64,000 nucleotides of DNA from an uncultured Oscillospiraceae bacterium. GTDB taxonomy: Bacteria; Bacillota; Clostridia; Oscillospirales; Oscillospiraceae. The notes under the pieces were generated by a model, which did no database searches, was not told where the DNA came from, and saw only the letters and a program-made list of their open reading frames with translations. How positions within the stretch are numbered: position 1 is the first letter of the stretch; every line of letters starts with the position of its first letter. The stretch is taken from contig CAJUPW010000010.1 of assembly GCA_910588635.1 (NCBI GenBank), positions 20,777 through 84,776 on the forward strand, read 5' to 3'. The position numbers and the translations under genes are program-made. This document shows positions 25,295 to 34,231 of the stretch, one piece after another.

Positions 25295-26153
25295 GGAGGC
25301 AGAATCATCCATGTGGTATAGCTTAAAAAAGAGTCCAACAGGGATGGCGGGTCTGATTTGCCTGACTCTGTTTATCCTTATGGCGCTGTTCGCCGCGCAA
25401 ATCGCGCCGCATGATCCTCTGACGCAGGATCTGCGCAACATCTCCAAGCCGCCTGCCTGGAGCGAGGGAGGCAGCGACACACACCTTCTTGGCACAGATA
25501 ACCTGGGCCGGGACCTGCTGAGTCGGGTCATTTACGGTTCGCGCATCTCAATAGGCGTCTCTCTCAGCGGCACTATTCTCAGCTGCATTGTGGGAACGCT
25601 GCTGGGAACGATTGCCGGATATTTCGGGAAATGGGTGGATACGCTGCTGGGGCGGATTATGGATATTCAGATGTCCTTCCCCTTTATGCTGCTGGCTATT
25701 TTCATTGTCGCCATTTTGGGAAACGGGTTATTTAACATTGTAATTGTGGCAATTTTAACCAGCTGGGTGCGCTTTGCCAGAATTGCCAGGGCGGAAGTGC
25801 TGAGCATCCGGAGCATGGACTATATCGATGCCGTCCGGGCTCTGGGCGGAAAAAATTTCCGTATCGTTACCCGGCACCTGATCCCTAATATCGCCAGCTC
25901 CGTCATTGTGGTTGCCACCCTGGAAATGTCCAAAATTGTTTTGATGGAAGCTTCCCTCAGCTTTTTGGGGCTGGGTGTCCCCCCTCAGATTCCAACCTGG
26001 GGACGGATGCTCTCTGACAGCCAGCAATATCTCCAAACAGCCCCCCACCTGGCCATCTTCCCAGGGGTCGCGATTACACTGCTGGTGCTCTCAATGAACA
26101 TGTTCGGCGACTGGACCAGGGACTACCTGGACCCCAAGATCGACACAGATTGA
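25287..26153 (+). CDS. ABC transporter permease, DppC/OppC type
   Basis: 288 residues, about six spans, with the periplasmic LGTDNLGRDLLSRVIYGSRIS signature that marks DppC proteins and the EAA loop around VLSIRSMDYIDAVRALGG. It overlaps the preceding gene by eight bases. An in-frame ATG at 25311 has GAGGAGG eleven bases upstream and may be the true start; the domain is unaffected. Confidence 0.91.
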   Translation: MTEEAESSMWYSLKKSPTGMAGLICLTLFILMALFAAQIAPHDPLTQDLRNISKPPAWSEGGSDTHLLGTDNLGRDLLSRVIYGSRISIGVSLSGTILSCIVGTLLGTIAGYFGKWVDTLLGRIMDIQMSFPFMLLAIFIVAILGNGLFNIVIVAILTSWVRFARIARAEVLSIRSMDYIDAVRALGGKNFRIVTRHLIPNIASSVIVVATLEMSKIVLMEASLSFLGLGVPPQIPTWGRMLSDSQQYLQTAPHLAIFPGVAITLLVLSMNMFGDWTRDYLDPKIDTD

Positions 26154-26167
26154 TGAGGTGTAGAGAT

Positions 26168-27154
26168 ATGGAGCACATTTTATCGGTTAAAGATCTCTGC
26201 ATCGACTTTTCCATCCGAGATCATAAGTTAAATGCAGTAGACAAGGTATCTCTAGATATCAGACCCGGGCAAAGGCTTGGCATTGTGGGGGAATCCGGCT
26301 GCGGCAAAAGCGTGACCTGCAAAGCGATTCTGCACCTGCTTGCGGACAAAGCGCGGGTCTCCGGCGAAGTTCTGCTGGACGGAGAAAATATTCTGAACTA
26401 CTCGGACCGCCAGATGCAAAAGATTCGGGGCTCCAAAATATCTATGATCTTTCAGGAGCCCATGGCCTCTCTGGACCCCCTTTTTACCGTAGGTTTTCAG
26501 CTGACTGAGGCAATTCTTCTCCATAAAAAAGTTTCTAAGGAAGAAGCGTGGACCCAAGCCGTTGATATTTTAAAGCTTGTGCAGATTCCGCAGCCGGAAC
26601 AACGCATGAAGCAATATCCCTTTGAGCTGTCCGGAGGTATGTGCCAGCGCATTATGATCGCCATTGCCCTCTCCTGCAATCCGCAGATTTTAATTGCCGA
26701 TGAACCGACTACGGCGCTGGACGTAACCATTCAGGCCCAGATTCTCAATTTAATGCTCCAGCTCAATAAGGAGTTGAATACGGCACTGATTCTGATTACC
26801 CATGATTTAGGCGTGATTGCGGAAACCGTAGACGATGTCATCGTCATGTACGCCGGCCATATCGTGGAGCGGGCCCCGGTTAGAAATCTGTTTTCCGATC
26901 CGAAACACCCCTACACTCAGGGACTCCTGGCCTCCATCCCCACCCTTGAAGAGGAGCGGGAAAATCTGCATCAAATTCTGGGGACGGTCCCCTCTCTCGC
27001 CGATATGCCTTGCGGATGCCGGTTCTGTACACGCTGCACTCAGGCCCGGGAGCTCTGTATAAATGAAATCCCGCCGGAGGTAGACCTTGGCGACGGCAGA
27101 GAGGTGAAGTGTTGGAAATATTCTGAAAGATGGGAGGACATGAGCAGTGAATGA
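26168..27154 (+). CDS. ABC transporter ATP-binding protein, DppD/OppD type
   Basis: 328 residues. Walker A GESGCGKSVTCK, signature ELSGGMCQRIMIAIAL, Walker B ILIADEPTTALD and the switch His in LILITHDLG are complete. The C-terminal oligopeptide-transporter extension has the Cys-rich CGCRFCTRCTQARELC, which in this subfamily holds an iron-sulfur cluster. Start at 26168 follows GAGGTG; an upstream TTG overlapping the permease stop is less likely. Energises the 22.7-28.1 kb importer together with the next gene. Confidence 0.92.
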   Translation: MEHILSVKDLCIDFSIRDHKLNAVDKVSLDIRPGQRLGIVGESGCGKSVTCKAILHLLADKARVSGEVLLDGENILNYSDRQMQKIRGSKISMIFQEPMASLDPLFTVGFQLTEAILLHKKVSKEEAWTQAVDILKLVQIPQPEQRMKQYPFELSGGMCQRIMIAIALSCNPQILIADEPTTALDVTIQAQILNLMLQLNKELNTALILITHDLGVIAETVDDVIVMYAGHIVERAPVRNLFSDPKHPYTQGLLASIPTLEEERENLHQILGTVPSLADMPCGCRFCTRCTQARELCINEIPPEVDLGDGREVKCWKYSERWEDMSSE

Positions 27155-28121
27155 ACATGAACTGTTGGTCGTTAAAAATCTGAAGAAATATTTCCCGATC
27201 AAAAAACGGCTGTTGGACAGGGAACAGAAATGTGTTAAAGCGGTGGATGACATCTCATTCTCCCTCAACCACGGAGAAACGCTGGGACTTGTCGGTGAAT
27301 CCGGCTGTGGAAAATCCACTGTCGGACGCACTATTCTCCGGCTGCTGGAACCCACCGAGGGCAGCGTCTGCTTTGAGGGAGTCGACCTGTGCGCGTTAAA
27401 AGAAAACGAGCTCAGAGAAAAGCGCAAGGACTTTCAAATCATTTTCCAAGACCCGTTTTCATCCTTAGATTCCCGTTTTCGAATCGAGCAAACATTGAAA
27501 GAGCCAATGCAAATCCAGAAAATGTACTCCTCGAAAAAAGAAATGGATGCGCAGGTCGCGGAGCTGATGAACATGGTCGGTCTGAGACTGGACTACGCCA
27601 ACCGCTATCCGCACGAGTTTTCAGGGGGACAGCGTCAGAGAATCAACATTGCCCGGGCATTGGCGGTCCAGCCCAAGCTCATCGTATGCGATGAGTGTGT
27701 CTCCGCGCTGGACGTCTCCATCCAGGCACAAATCATCAATCTGTTGGTGCGGCTGCGCAGAGAAATGGGACTGGCTTACCTGTTTATCTCCCATGACCTG
27801 CGGGTAGTTAAGCATATTTCAGACCGGATTGCAGTTATGTACTTGGGAGCGTTAGTAGAGATCAGCACAAAAGATGAGATTTTCTCACACCCCGCCCACC
27901 CATACACAAAATCCTTGCTGTCCGCAGTGCCATCTACCGACCCGACCGTCAAAAAAGAGAGAATCCTTTTAAGCGGCGATATTCCCAGTCCAATCAACAC
28001 CCCGAATGGCTGCCGCTTTCATACCAGATGTTATAAAGCGAAAAAAATCTGCGAAGAGCAGAGTCCCGAGTTAAGGGATTTGGGAGGGAACCACTGCTGC
28101 GCCTGCTTTTTCCCAGAGTGA
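27147..28121 (+). CDS. ABC transporter ATP-binding protein, DppF/OppF type
   Basis: 324 residues. Walker A GESGCGKSTVGRTIL, signature EFSGGQRQRINIARAL, Walker B LIVCDECVSALDVSIQAQI and switch FISHDLRV. Note the Walker B catalytic Asp-Glu is followed by Cys rather than Pro. The OppF-type C-terminal extension again carries cysteines (CRFHTRCYKAKKIC). GTG start at 27147, GGGAGG nine bases upstream, overlapping the stop of the previous ATPase gene by eight bases. Confidence 0.92.
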   Translation: MNEHELLVVKNLKKYFPIKKRLLDREQKCVKAVDDISFSLNHGETLGLVGESGCGKSTVGRTILRLLEPTEGSVCFEGVDLCALKENELREKRKDFQIIFQDPFSSLDSRFRIEQTLKEPMQIQKMYSSKKEMDAQVAELMNMVGLRLDYANRYPHEFSGGQRQRINIARALAVQPKLIVCDECVSALDVSIQAQIINLLVRLRREMGLAYLFISHDLRVVKHISDRIAVMYLGALVEISTKDEIFSHPAHPYTKSLLSAVPSTDPTVKKERILLSGDIPSPINTPNGCRFHTRCYKAKKICEEQSPELRDLGGNHCCACFFPE

Positions 28122-28171
28122 AAATCCCGTTCATTTCACATATAAAACAGATGATTTAGGAGGTATTATCC

Positions 28172-29161
28172 ATGGAAAAAATGACAAAACGCGAACGCGT
28201 AGAAGCTGCACTCAATTTTCAGGAAGTGGACCGGCTTCCCATCAGCATCTGGTATCACCTTCCCCACGTTGACCAGGACCCCATCAATCTGGCGGAAGAA
28301 ACCATCGCCCTTACCAAAAAATATGATTACGACTTTATCAAAATGATGCCCTTCGGAAACTACGGTGCCCAGGACTACGGCCTGAGCATCAAATTCCACT
28401 GCACCCCTGACAAGCCCGCCAAAGAACGCAAGTTCGGCATTGAACAGCCCTCCGATTGGACCAAATTAGAGCCCCTCCCCGCCTACTACGGCAGCTACGG
28501 CAAGCAGGTTCAATTTGCCCAGCAGATGCAAAAACAGCTGAACGGCGAGGATATCCCCTACATTCAAACAATCTTCAGCCCCTTGAGTATCGCGAAGAAG
28601 CTGGCCGGTCCCCGCATTTATACGGATGTCAAGGAGTGCCCCAAAGAATTGCACCAAGCCCTGGAGGCCATCACAGAGACCACAATCAATTTTATCAAGG
28701 CCAATGTCGAGGCCGGCGTTGCGGGGTTCTTCTTCGCCAGCCAATGTGCCAGTTATAGCCTGATGAGCGGGGAAGAATATGATGAGTTCGGCATACAGTA
28801 TGACCGGCGCGTCATGGAGGCGGCCTGCATGGACACATACTTTAACATGGTACATATCCACGGAGAGAATACGATGTGGGACAAACTGGAGAAACTGCCC
28901 TGCAATTGCCTGAACTGGCACGACCGCTGGATCGGCCCGACGCTGGCAGAGGCCCGTAAGATGACCAAAAAGTGCCTTTGCGGCGGCATCAATGAGAAAA
29001 TCTTTATGCATGAAACAGTAGATACCATTCGCAGCCACATCGTTGAGGCGGTGGAAATGGCCGGAAAGAGAGGATATATGGTGACTCCCGGCTGTGTCGC
29101 AAAGCTGGATACTCCTCAGATCAATTTCTATGCGGCCCGTACCGCAATTGAGAACGTTTAG
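28172..29161 (+). CDS. uroporphyrinogen decarboxylase-like (UroD-fold) protein
   Basis: 329 residues. Start MTKRERVEAALNFQEVDRLPISIW is typical of UroD-like proteins (quoted from position 4), and the end has NCLNWHDRW, CLCGGIN and TPGCVAKLDTP, the corresponding barrel motifs. It is not a heme UroD: the substrate-binding Arg/Asp pattern of HemE is absent. Many members in anaerobes are Zn- or corrinoid-dependent methyltransferases or demethylases; H/C residues near the C-terminus would suit a zinc thiol site. AGGAGG precedes the ATG. Last-but-one gene of the locus; methyl transfer from a substrate brought in by the transporter is a reasonable but untested role. Confidence 0.85.
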   Translation: MEKMTKRERVEAALNFQEVDRLPISIWYHLPHVDQDPINLAEETIALTKKYDYDFIKMMPFGNYGAQDYGLSIKFHCTPDKPAKERKFGIEQPSDWTKLEPLPAYYGSYGKQVQFAQQMQKQLNGEDIPYIQTIFSPLSIAKKLAGPRIYTDVKECPKELHQALEAITETTINFIKANVEAGVAGFFFASQCASYSLMSGEEYDEFGIQYDRRVMEAACMDTYFNMVHIHGENTMWDKLEKLPCNCLNWHDRWIGPTLAEARKMTKKCLCGGINEKIFMHETVDTIRSHIVEAVEMAGKRGYMVTPGCVAKLDTPQINFYAARTAIENV

Positions 29162-29198
29162 TTTTTCTCATCCAGAAAAGCAAGTTTCCTTTTTGCAG

Positions 29199-29238
29199 AA
29201 CAAAGGGTTTTGGGGGCAAGGCACCAAAACCCTTTGTT
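29199..29238 (+). other. hairpin between UroD-like and AbrB genes
   Basis: A perfect 15-bp stem AACAAAGGGTTTTGG (29199-29213) / CCAAAACCCTTTGTT (29224-29238). Only GTATC follows, so this is more likely an RNA stability or partial termination element than a full terminator. Confidence 0.75.
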
Positions 29239-29280
29239 GTATCAAATGTACCGCATATCTTCTGGGGGGGGAAATTCATA

Positions 29281-30324
29281 ATGCAACATATAGCATGGCT
29301 GCTGTTCACAATCACCGCGGCGATTATTGGCAGTTGGATTGGACTCAGGATCGGCATTCCGGCAGGAGCGCTGATTGGCGCAATCTGCTCTGTCGGACTG
29401 CTTCAAATCTTAACCGGAAGCGCATGGTTTCCTCCAGAAATAAAACCTTTCGCTACTTCTATGACAGGAGCTTATCTTGGAATGCGAATTACACGGGCAG
29501 ATATCCAGTCATTAAAGAAGATTCCGGCTGCCGCCGCAATTATGGTGGCCGGAATGCTCGGATACAATATTATCTGCGGTATCGTCCTGCAGCATCTTGG
29601 AGGACTGGATATTATGACCGGAATACTGGCCTCCGCGCCCGGCGGAATGACGGAAATGTCCCTGGTTGCGCTGGACCTCGACGCCAATTCAGCAATTGTC
29701 TCCTCCATACAGATTATCCGGTTTGCCGTGATAGCTCCTATCGTTCCTATTCTTCACCGCTTTACCTTGGCACATTGGCAGCATGACAGCAACCAATCTG
29801 ATGAAACCGCTGATTTGGGAGTTCCGCTCCGAGCCGCCGGTTTAAAAGATACCGCTTTCTCACTGGCCATTAGTTTAACCGCCGGGATGATCGGAAAAGC
29901 CACCGGATTGCCCGCCGGAACCCTATGCTTCTCTCTGGCCGCCTGCGCATCGTACAACCTCTATTTTGAGGTCGGAACGCTTCCAACAGGCATTCGATAT
30001 GCGGCGCAGTGCAGCAACGGCGCATTGATTGGGATCAAACTTCTGATGAGCGAGTTGCTGCTGCTGGGCTCTATTCTTCCAGCGGTCATCATAATTACAC
30101 TGGGATGGATCGTCGTAAACCTTCTGTTAGGCTGTGCCCTCTACCGCTATGGAGAATTATCGCCAGAAACAGCGCTCTTTGCTGCAGCGCCTGGCGGCAT
30201 GAGCGATATGGCGTTGATTTCTGCTGAACTGGGTGGAAATGCGGCCCAAGTCACAGTCTTACAGCTATGCCGTGTAGTATGCGTCATTATACTCTGCCCC
30301 AGCATCGCCTTAATTGTGAGCTAG
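29281..30324 (+). CDS. AbrB family (duplicated-domain) membrane permease
   Basis: 347 residues, about ten spans arranged as two related halves: SAPGGMTEMSLVALDLDANSA in the first and AAPGGMSDMALISAELGGNAA in the second show the internal duplication (quoted within the limit, partial). This is the AbrB/TIGR03082 family, formerly misnamed ammonia monooxygenase and thought to be a transporter of small molecules. The ribosome site is an unusual run of eight G (29264-29271) ten bases before the ATG. Export or uptake of a product of the preceding catabolic genes is inferred from position only. Confidence 0.82.
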   Translation: MQHIAWLLFTITAAIIGSWIGLRIGIPAGALIGAICSVGLLQILTGSAWFPPEIKPFATSMTGAYLGMRITRADIQSLKKIPAAAAIMVAGMLGYNIICGIVLQHLGGLDIMTGILASAPGGMTEMSLVALDLDANSAIVSSIQIIRFAVIAPIVPILHRFTLAHWQHDSNQSDETADLGVPLRAAGLKDTAFSLAISLTAGMIGKATGLPAGTLCFSLAACASYNLYFEVGTLPTGIRYAAQCSNGALIGIKLLMSELLLLGSILPAVIIITLGWIVVNLLLGCALYRYGELSPETALFAAAPGGMSDMALISAELGGNAAQVTVLQLCRVVCVIILCPSIALIVS

Positions 30325-30487
30325 ACTAAACGCCTACGGCACCAAGCATTTTACATCGTCTACAGCGCCGAACACTTTCCATGCCACAGCATTCAGAGCC
30401 GAAAAAACCAACTGCAAAGATAAGACACACTTTATGACACATATTTGTACTATTTTATAAAATCATTATCACGCAAATATCCTAGTG

Positions 30488-31368
30488 TCAATTCTTTTCA
30501 TCCGGCTCAGTATCCCCTTGTTCCGTAACCACGCCCTCTATCATATCGGTCACAACCTGATTAAGCTGGGCTGCATTCTGAGATGTAATCACAGGAACGC
30601 CAGTCTGTGCTTCCACAGCTTTTCGTGCGTCTCCAGCCACTTTTCCGCCTGCACGCGCTATGTCAACATTTTCTGCAAATGTTTCAGGGCCTTTTTGTTT
30701 CGATATCTCTGTAGTGGTTGCCTCCGCCAGCATATTCAAAACCAACTCCAGCGTAGTCATATTATCACGGAGATTCTCTTTTTCAAGCCCTTGAACCGTT
30801 TATACTGTCTGGTTGTCATTCCAGACCATGCGCGGGAAATTTCATCGGTCAGAATGGCATATTCGCTGCCTCGCTGAACGCCACGGGCATCCCATTCATC
30901 GGTCAGCTCTTTCCGAACCTGAATCGCCTGGAGCCGCTGGTTGACCCACTCGCGGGTGTAACCCTTCCGAAGGTAAGTTTCCAAAGCCCTGTCAATGGTC
31001 AACTCAGGGTCGATGGTTTCCTCAATCCGCTCCCGGCCTACCTCTGCCAGCCAGAGCTTGAAAGGTTCCGCCTTGGGCGATGGGATGGACTGGATAATGC
31101 GCAAAAGCTGCTGGGTGTCGGCCACGTCGGTCAGGTAGCGTTTCCCATCCTTGGGGGACTTCAATTTCAGTTGCTGACAATTTGTCAGCAACTGACCAGC
31201 ACCTTCCTCTCTCAGTCTCTGTTTCAGCTTGGCCCAATAATTACTTGCACCTCGCTGATTCGGCTGATCCGTCAAAACACTGACCACATCGACGATGGAG
31301 AAGTACCATTCTTCTTTTTCCTCGTCCCATGCGGTGCGAATGTTTTCGGTAAAATGAAAAGTGTGCAA
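30488..31368 (-). pseudogene. DinD/Bro-N family gene broken by a one-base frameshift
   Basis: Two minus-strand frames together make one protein of the DNA-damage-inducible protein D / Bro-N family. Frame 1 (31368-30757) runs IRTAWDEEKEEWYFSIVDVV ... TIDPELTIDRALETYLRKGY ... TTRQYKRFKGLKK and then derails; frame 2 (30760-30488) resumes with MTTLELVLNMLAEATTTEIS ... VAGDARKAVEAQTGVPVIT. At the join the DNA has five A (minus strand; T at 30779-30783) where six would restore LKKENLRDNMTTLEL. A one-base loss in a homopolymer explains it. The 5' end begins at a TTG without a ribosome site, so the true N-terminus is unsure. Members resemble phage antirepressors and SOS genes. Confidence 0.8.
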
Positions 31369-31416
31369 AAGGGCTCAAAAAAGTTAGCAGCAGGTCAAGG
31401 ATAAAAAGAGAGCCAT

Positions 31417-33226
31417 TGTCAGCACCGTAAAAATCAGCTACCCTTAGTTTGTCAAGACTAAAGGGGGCAGCGGAAAGGTGTTAAGAATGGCTCAGATAGA
31501 TTATATCAAAGATTTGTACGAAAATGAAGACCTAAGTTTGCGGGAAATATCCCGGCGGACCGGCCACAGCTTCCAGACGGTGCAGAAATACGCGTACCAG
31601 GAGAACTGGAGTGCGGAGAAGCTTCCGAATCTGGAGGCGGAGAACTACCCAAACCTGGAGAAATACATCCCCAGCATAGACGAGTGGATGGAGTTGGACC
31701 GGAAACTGCCGCGAAAGCAGCGGCACACGGCAATGCGGATCTACCACCGTCTGGTGGATGAGCAGGGCTACCCGGGCAGCTACAGCAGTGTAAAACGGTA
31801 TGTGCGGAAGAAAAAGTTTGTGCTGAAACTGGCCACAGAGGGATACCTGCCGCTGGCACAGCCCTGTGGACACGGACAGGTGGACTTCGGAGAGAGCCTG
31901 TATTATGACGCGCAGGGCAAGGAGCGCAAGGGCTATGCGCTAACGGTAAGCTTTCCGCAGTCCAACAAGGGATACACGCAGTTCTTTCCCTCACAGAATC
32001 AGGAATGTCTGCTGGAGGGGCTGAAACGGGTCTTTGAGCGCATCGGGGGAGTACCGCCCCGGCTGAGATTTGACAATCTGTCCACAGCAGTAGCCAAGGT
32101 GCTGGAGGGCGGGGAACGGGAGCTTACAGAGGGTTTTACCCGGTTTATGCTCCATTACCGATTCCGGGCGGAATTCTGTAACCCGGCGGCAGGCAATGAA
32201 AAGGGGAATGTAGAGAACAAGGTGGGGTACAGCCGGCGCAATGCCTTTGTTCCTGTGCCCACAGTGACATCCTTTGAGGCGTTCAATGAATGGCTTTGGG
32301 ACTGGTGTGAGAAAGATGCCCAGCGCCTGCATTACAAGTACAAGATGCCCATCCAGGAGCTGTGGGAAGCGGACCGGGATGCGTTGCTGAAGCTGCCGGA
32401 GTATCCGTTTCCGGTGTTCCGTTATGAGGTTTTATCAGTAAATAAATATGGTTTCGCTGTCATTGACACCAACAAGTATGGCTTGGCTCCCACGCTGGCA
32501 GGAAAGACGGTGCAGGCGAAGATCTTCTTTGACCACGTCGAGTTTTACTACGACCACCATCCAGTGGGCCGGTATCGCCGGAGCTATGGCCGGGACGAGG
32601 AGCTGTACGACTGGACGCAGTATGTGGGGACACTGCTGAAAAAGCCTGGAGCTGTGGAACATACCCGGTTTTTCAAGCAGCTGCCCCAGCAGTGGCAGGA
32701 GCTGCTGGCTCAGTCCAGAGGACGGGAACGGAAAGGGGCCCTGCGGCTGCTGGATGAGATCGTGCGGGATGGCAATGCCCCTCTGTGTGAGGACGCCCTG
32801 TCCATGGCGGCGGAAAATGGGCGGACCGACCCAGACAGTATCCGGCAATGTTATTATATGATAGCAAAAAAGGAGTTTCGGCCAAAGCCTTTGGAGCTGA
32901 GGGCTTCCACGCCAAAATTGCGGTATGACCCAAACCTCACCGCCTATGACGGACTGACAGGGGGTGTTTCTCATGCCTGAGCAGATTGAGCAGTACATGC
33001 GGACCCTGAAGCTGGGCGGCATGGCCTGGGAGTGGCGGAGCGTGGCCTTTCAAAGCACAGAGCAGTATGTGCGGGAGCTTCTGGAACTGGAGCTGCGGGA
33101 GAGGGAGGTCAACCGGATTAACCGCATGGTCAAGACCGCCGGCTTTCAGGTCATTAAGACCCTGGAGGACTTTGTCTGGAACCAGAATATCGAGCTGCCG
33201 GTTGGCCTGACAAGGGAGTACATGGA
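31417..33226 (+). mobile_element. IS21 family element, right part deleted
   Basis: istA is complete and istB is cut after about 84 residues, so the right end and right inverted repeat are missing. The left boundary is only approximate; the stretch TGTCAGCACCGTAAAAATCA (31417 on) is the likely left tip because IS21 elements begin with TG. The right limit is the join to a broken membrane-protein gene near 33224-33228. Confidence 0.75.
31487..32980 (+). CDS. istA: IS21 family transposase IstA
   Basis: 497 residues. N-terminal helix-turn-helix (DLSLREISRRTGHSFQTVQK), then an rve DDE domain whose first Asp lies in HGQVDFGESLYYD, second in PPRLRFDNLSTAV and the Glu in GNEKGNVENKVGYSRR. The C-terminal part is the usual Mu-type extension. 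Start ATG 31487 follows GGAAAGGTG; a GTG three codons upstream is an alternative. The gene is intact and could act on related elements elsewhere, but with istB broken the local copy should not move on its own. Confidence 0.93.
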   Translation: MAQIDYIKDLYENEDLSLREISRRTGHSFQTVQKYAYQENWSAEKLPNLEAENYPNLEKYIPSIDEWMELDRKLPRKQRHTAMRIYHRLVDEQGYPGSYSSVKRYVRKKKFVLKLATEGYLPLAQPCGHGQVDFGESLYYDAQGKERKGYALTVSFPQSNKGYTQFFPSQNQECLLEGLKRVFERIGGVPPRLRFDNLSTAVAKVLEGGERELTEGFTRFMLHYRFRAEFCNPAAGNEKGNVENKVGYSRRNAFVPVPTVTSFEAFNEWLWDWCEKDAQRLHYKYKMPIQELWEADRDALLKLPEYPFPVFRYEVLSVNKYGFAVIDTNKYGLAPTLAGKTVQAKIFFDHVEFYYDHHPVGRYRRSYGRDEELYDWTQYVGTLLKKPGAVEHTRFFKQLPQQWQELLAQSRGRERKGALRLLDEIVRDGNAPLCEDALSMAAENGRTDPDSIRQCYYMIAKKEFRPKPLELRASTPKLRYDPNLTAYDGLTGGVSHA

Positions 33227-33266
33227 AGTGACGCAGCTACTTCCGCATATCCGATTGTACGGATAA
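32973..33266 (+). pseudogene. istB: IstB helper ATPase, truncated
   Basis: The first ~84 residues match the IstB N-terminus (EQIEQYMRTLKLGGMAWEW ... KTAGFQVIKTLEDFVWNQNI ... LTREYME). The AAA+ core with Walker A (GAVGTGKTHL in relatives) is absent: after position 33224 the frame runs into the antisense of a neighbouring gene and ends as VTQLLPHIRLYG. The start overlaps the istA stop, as in intact IS21 elements. Confidence 0.88.
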
Positions 33267-33747
33267 CAACGAGTAACGGGACTGTATTTTTGCGCTGTTT
33301 TATGGCCCGTATGACCGCAACTGTGATTTTATAAAACGTGTACGTTGCAATCGTAATCATAACAATTTCGTGGTGTTTGACTGCGACGTTTTGGGAGAGG
33401 CTGATATAGACAATGCCACCCAAAATGAAACTCAAAAGAACCAGTAAACCACCGCATAGTTTCGCCACAAAATATTCTGTATCCTCAGAAGCCAAAGACT
33501 TGCGTTTCCACTCACATAGGACAGCAGAAAAACGCATGGAGCTTAAAATTATATAATATGCAAACATTGTTACGAACCACAGGGATTGATTGACTACGCC
33601 CAGAGCCCCATGGTAAATGGCATACATGATGTTGGCCAGCAGGCCCACAGCGGCAGAGAAAACTGCCCGGAACCGTTGTTCTTGAATAAACCGCCTTCCT
33701 AATTTGGTCCTCTTGATTTTTTGGATGACAGTTTGTTTTGCGTTCAC
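33154..33747 (-). pseudogene. integral membrane protein gene with 3' end lost
   Basis: From 33747 to about 33228 this encodes a membrane protein with four hydrophobic spans (AVFSAAVGLLANIMYAIYHG, SLWFVTMFAYYIILSSM, LCGGLLVLLSFILGGIVYIS, EIVMITIATYTFYKITVAVI). The sequence ends VVIRTIGYAEVAASL and then continues into antisense istB (PCTPLSGQPAARYSGSRQS), which is clearly foreign. The gene therefore lost its last part in the same deletion that cut istB. It follows the gene at 33744-34115 with a four-base overlap, so both were one operon. Function unknown. Confidence 0.75.
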
Positions 33748-34115
33748 CCCTTCAAGCCCTTAGTCAAAGGAACCAGGCAGAGCAGGATAACAATACCAGC
33801 CAGCCCAATGATGATACCGACCACCATTTTGCCCCAGACCATGCAGAAGCACATACCAACCCCCAGCGCCAACGCGCCAATTACACCGACCACGGCTGCA
33901 AGAATTGTCTTTGCAGAAAAGTGGATGGGGGCCTTGTGCTCCATTTTCCGCCAGATCATTACCGTGACCAATCCCAGCAGAAGCCCTACACAGCCGAACA
34001 CAATCCCCGGCTGGAACGCGCCCCACTCCGGGATGAGCGCCATGCACATTCCCAGCGCAAACAGCACTCCGCTCACCGTTCCCATAAGCATCGCAACAAA
34101 ACTACTTTTCTTCAT
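33744..34115 (-). CDS. small four-helix membrane protein
   Basis: 123 residues with four hydrophobic helices separated by short loops (FVAMLMGTVSGVLFALGMCM, IVFGCVGLLLGLVTVMIW, TILAAVVGVIGALALGVGMC, MVVGIIIGLAGIVILLCLVP). No family recognised. GGAGGTACTC precedes the ATG. It is divergent from a TetR gene with an 11-bp inverted repeat between them, so TetR control is likely. Its partner downstream is truncated. Confidence 0.75.
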   Translation of the reverse strand: MKKSSFVAMLMGTVSGVLFALGMCMALIPEWGAFQPGIVFGCVGLLLGLVTVMIWRKMEHKAPIHFSAKTILAAVVGVIGALALGVGMCFCMVWGKMVVGIIIGLAGIVILLCLVPLTKGLKG

Positions 34116-34139
34116 TTGAGTACCTCCTTTAAGGCAACA

Positions 34140-34195
34140 GTTGATTGTTTATTGCAAGAATAGTATAATGGAACCGAAAATCAAAAACAATCAAC
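34140..34195. promoter_or_regulatory. paired operator half-sites between divergent genes
   Basis: GTTGATTGTTT (34140-34150) is repeated as its exact reverse complement AAACAATCAAC (34185-34195), with 34 bases between. It lies between the divergent membrane-protein and TetR starts, and TATAAT-like TAGTATAATG (34161-34170) is enclosed. Likely binding sites of the TetR protein. Confidence 0.6.
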
Positions 34196-34231
34196 AATGT
34201 TTGCACAGATGTTGGATTAAAGGAGATTTCC

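Noticed and set aside
28172..29161. True heme-pathway UroD (hemE)
   Set aside because: Key HemE substrate residues are missing and no heme genes are near; the protein fits the UroD-like methyltransferase group better.
31487..32980. istA as part of a phage or defence island together with the DinD-like gene
   Set aside because: The element is an ordinary IS21 and the DinD/Bro-N gene is broken; no other phage or defence genes are near.
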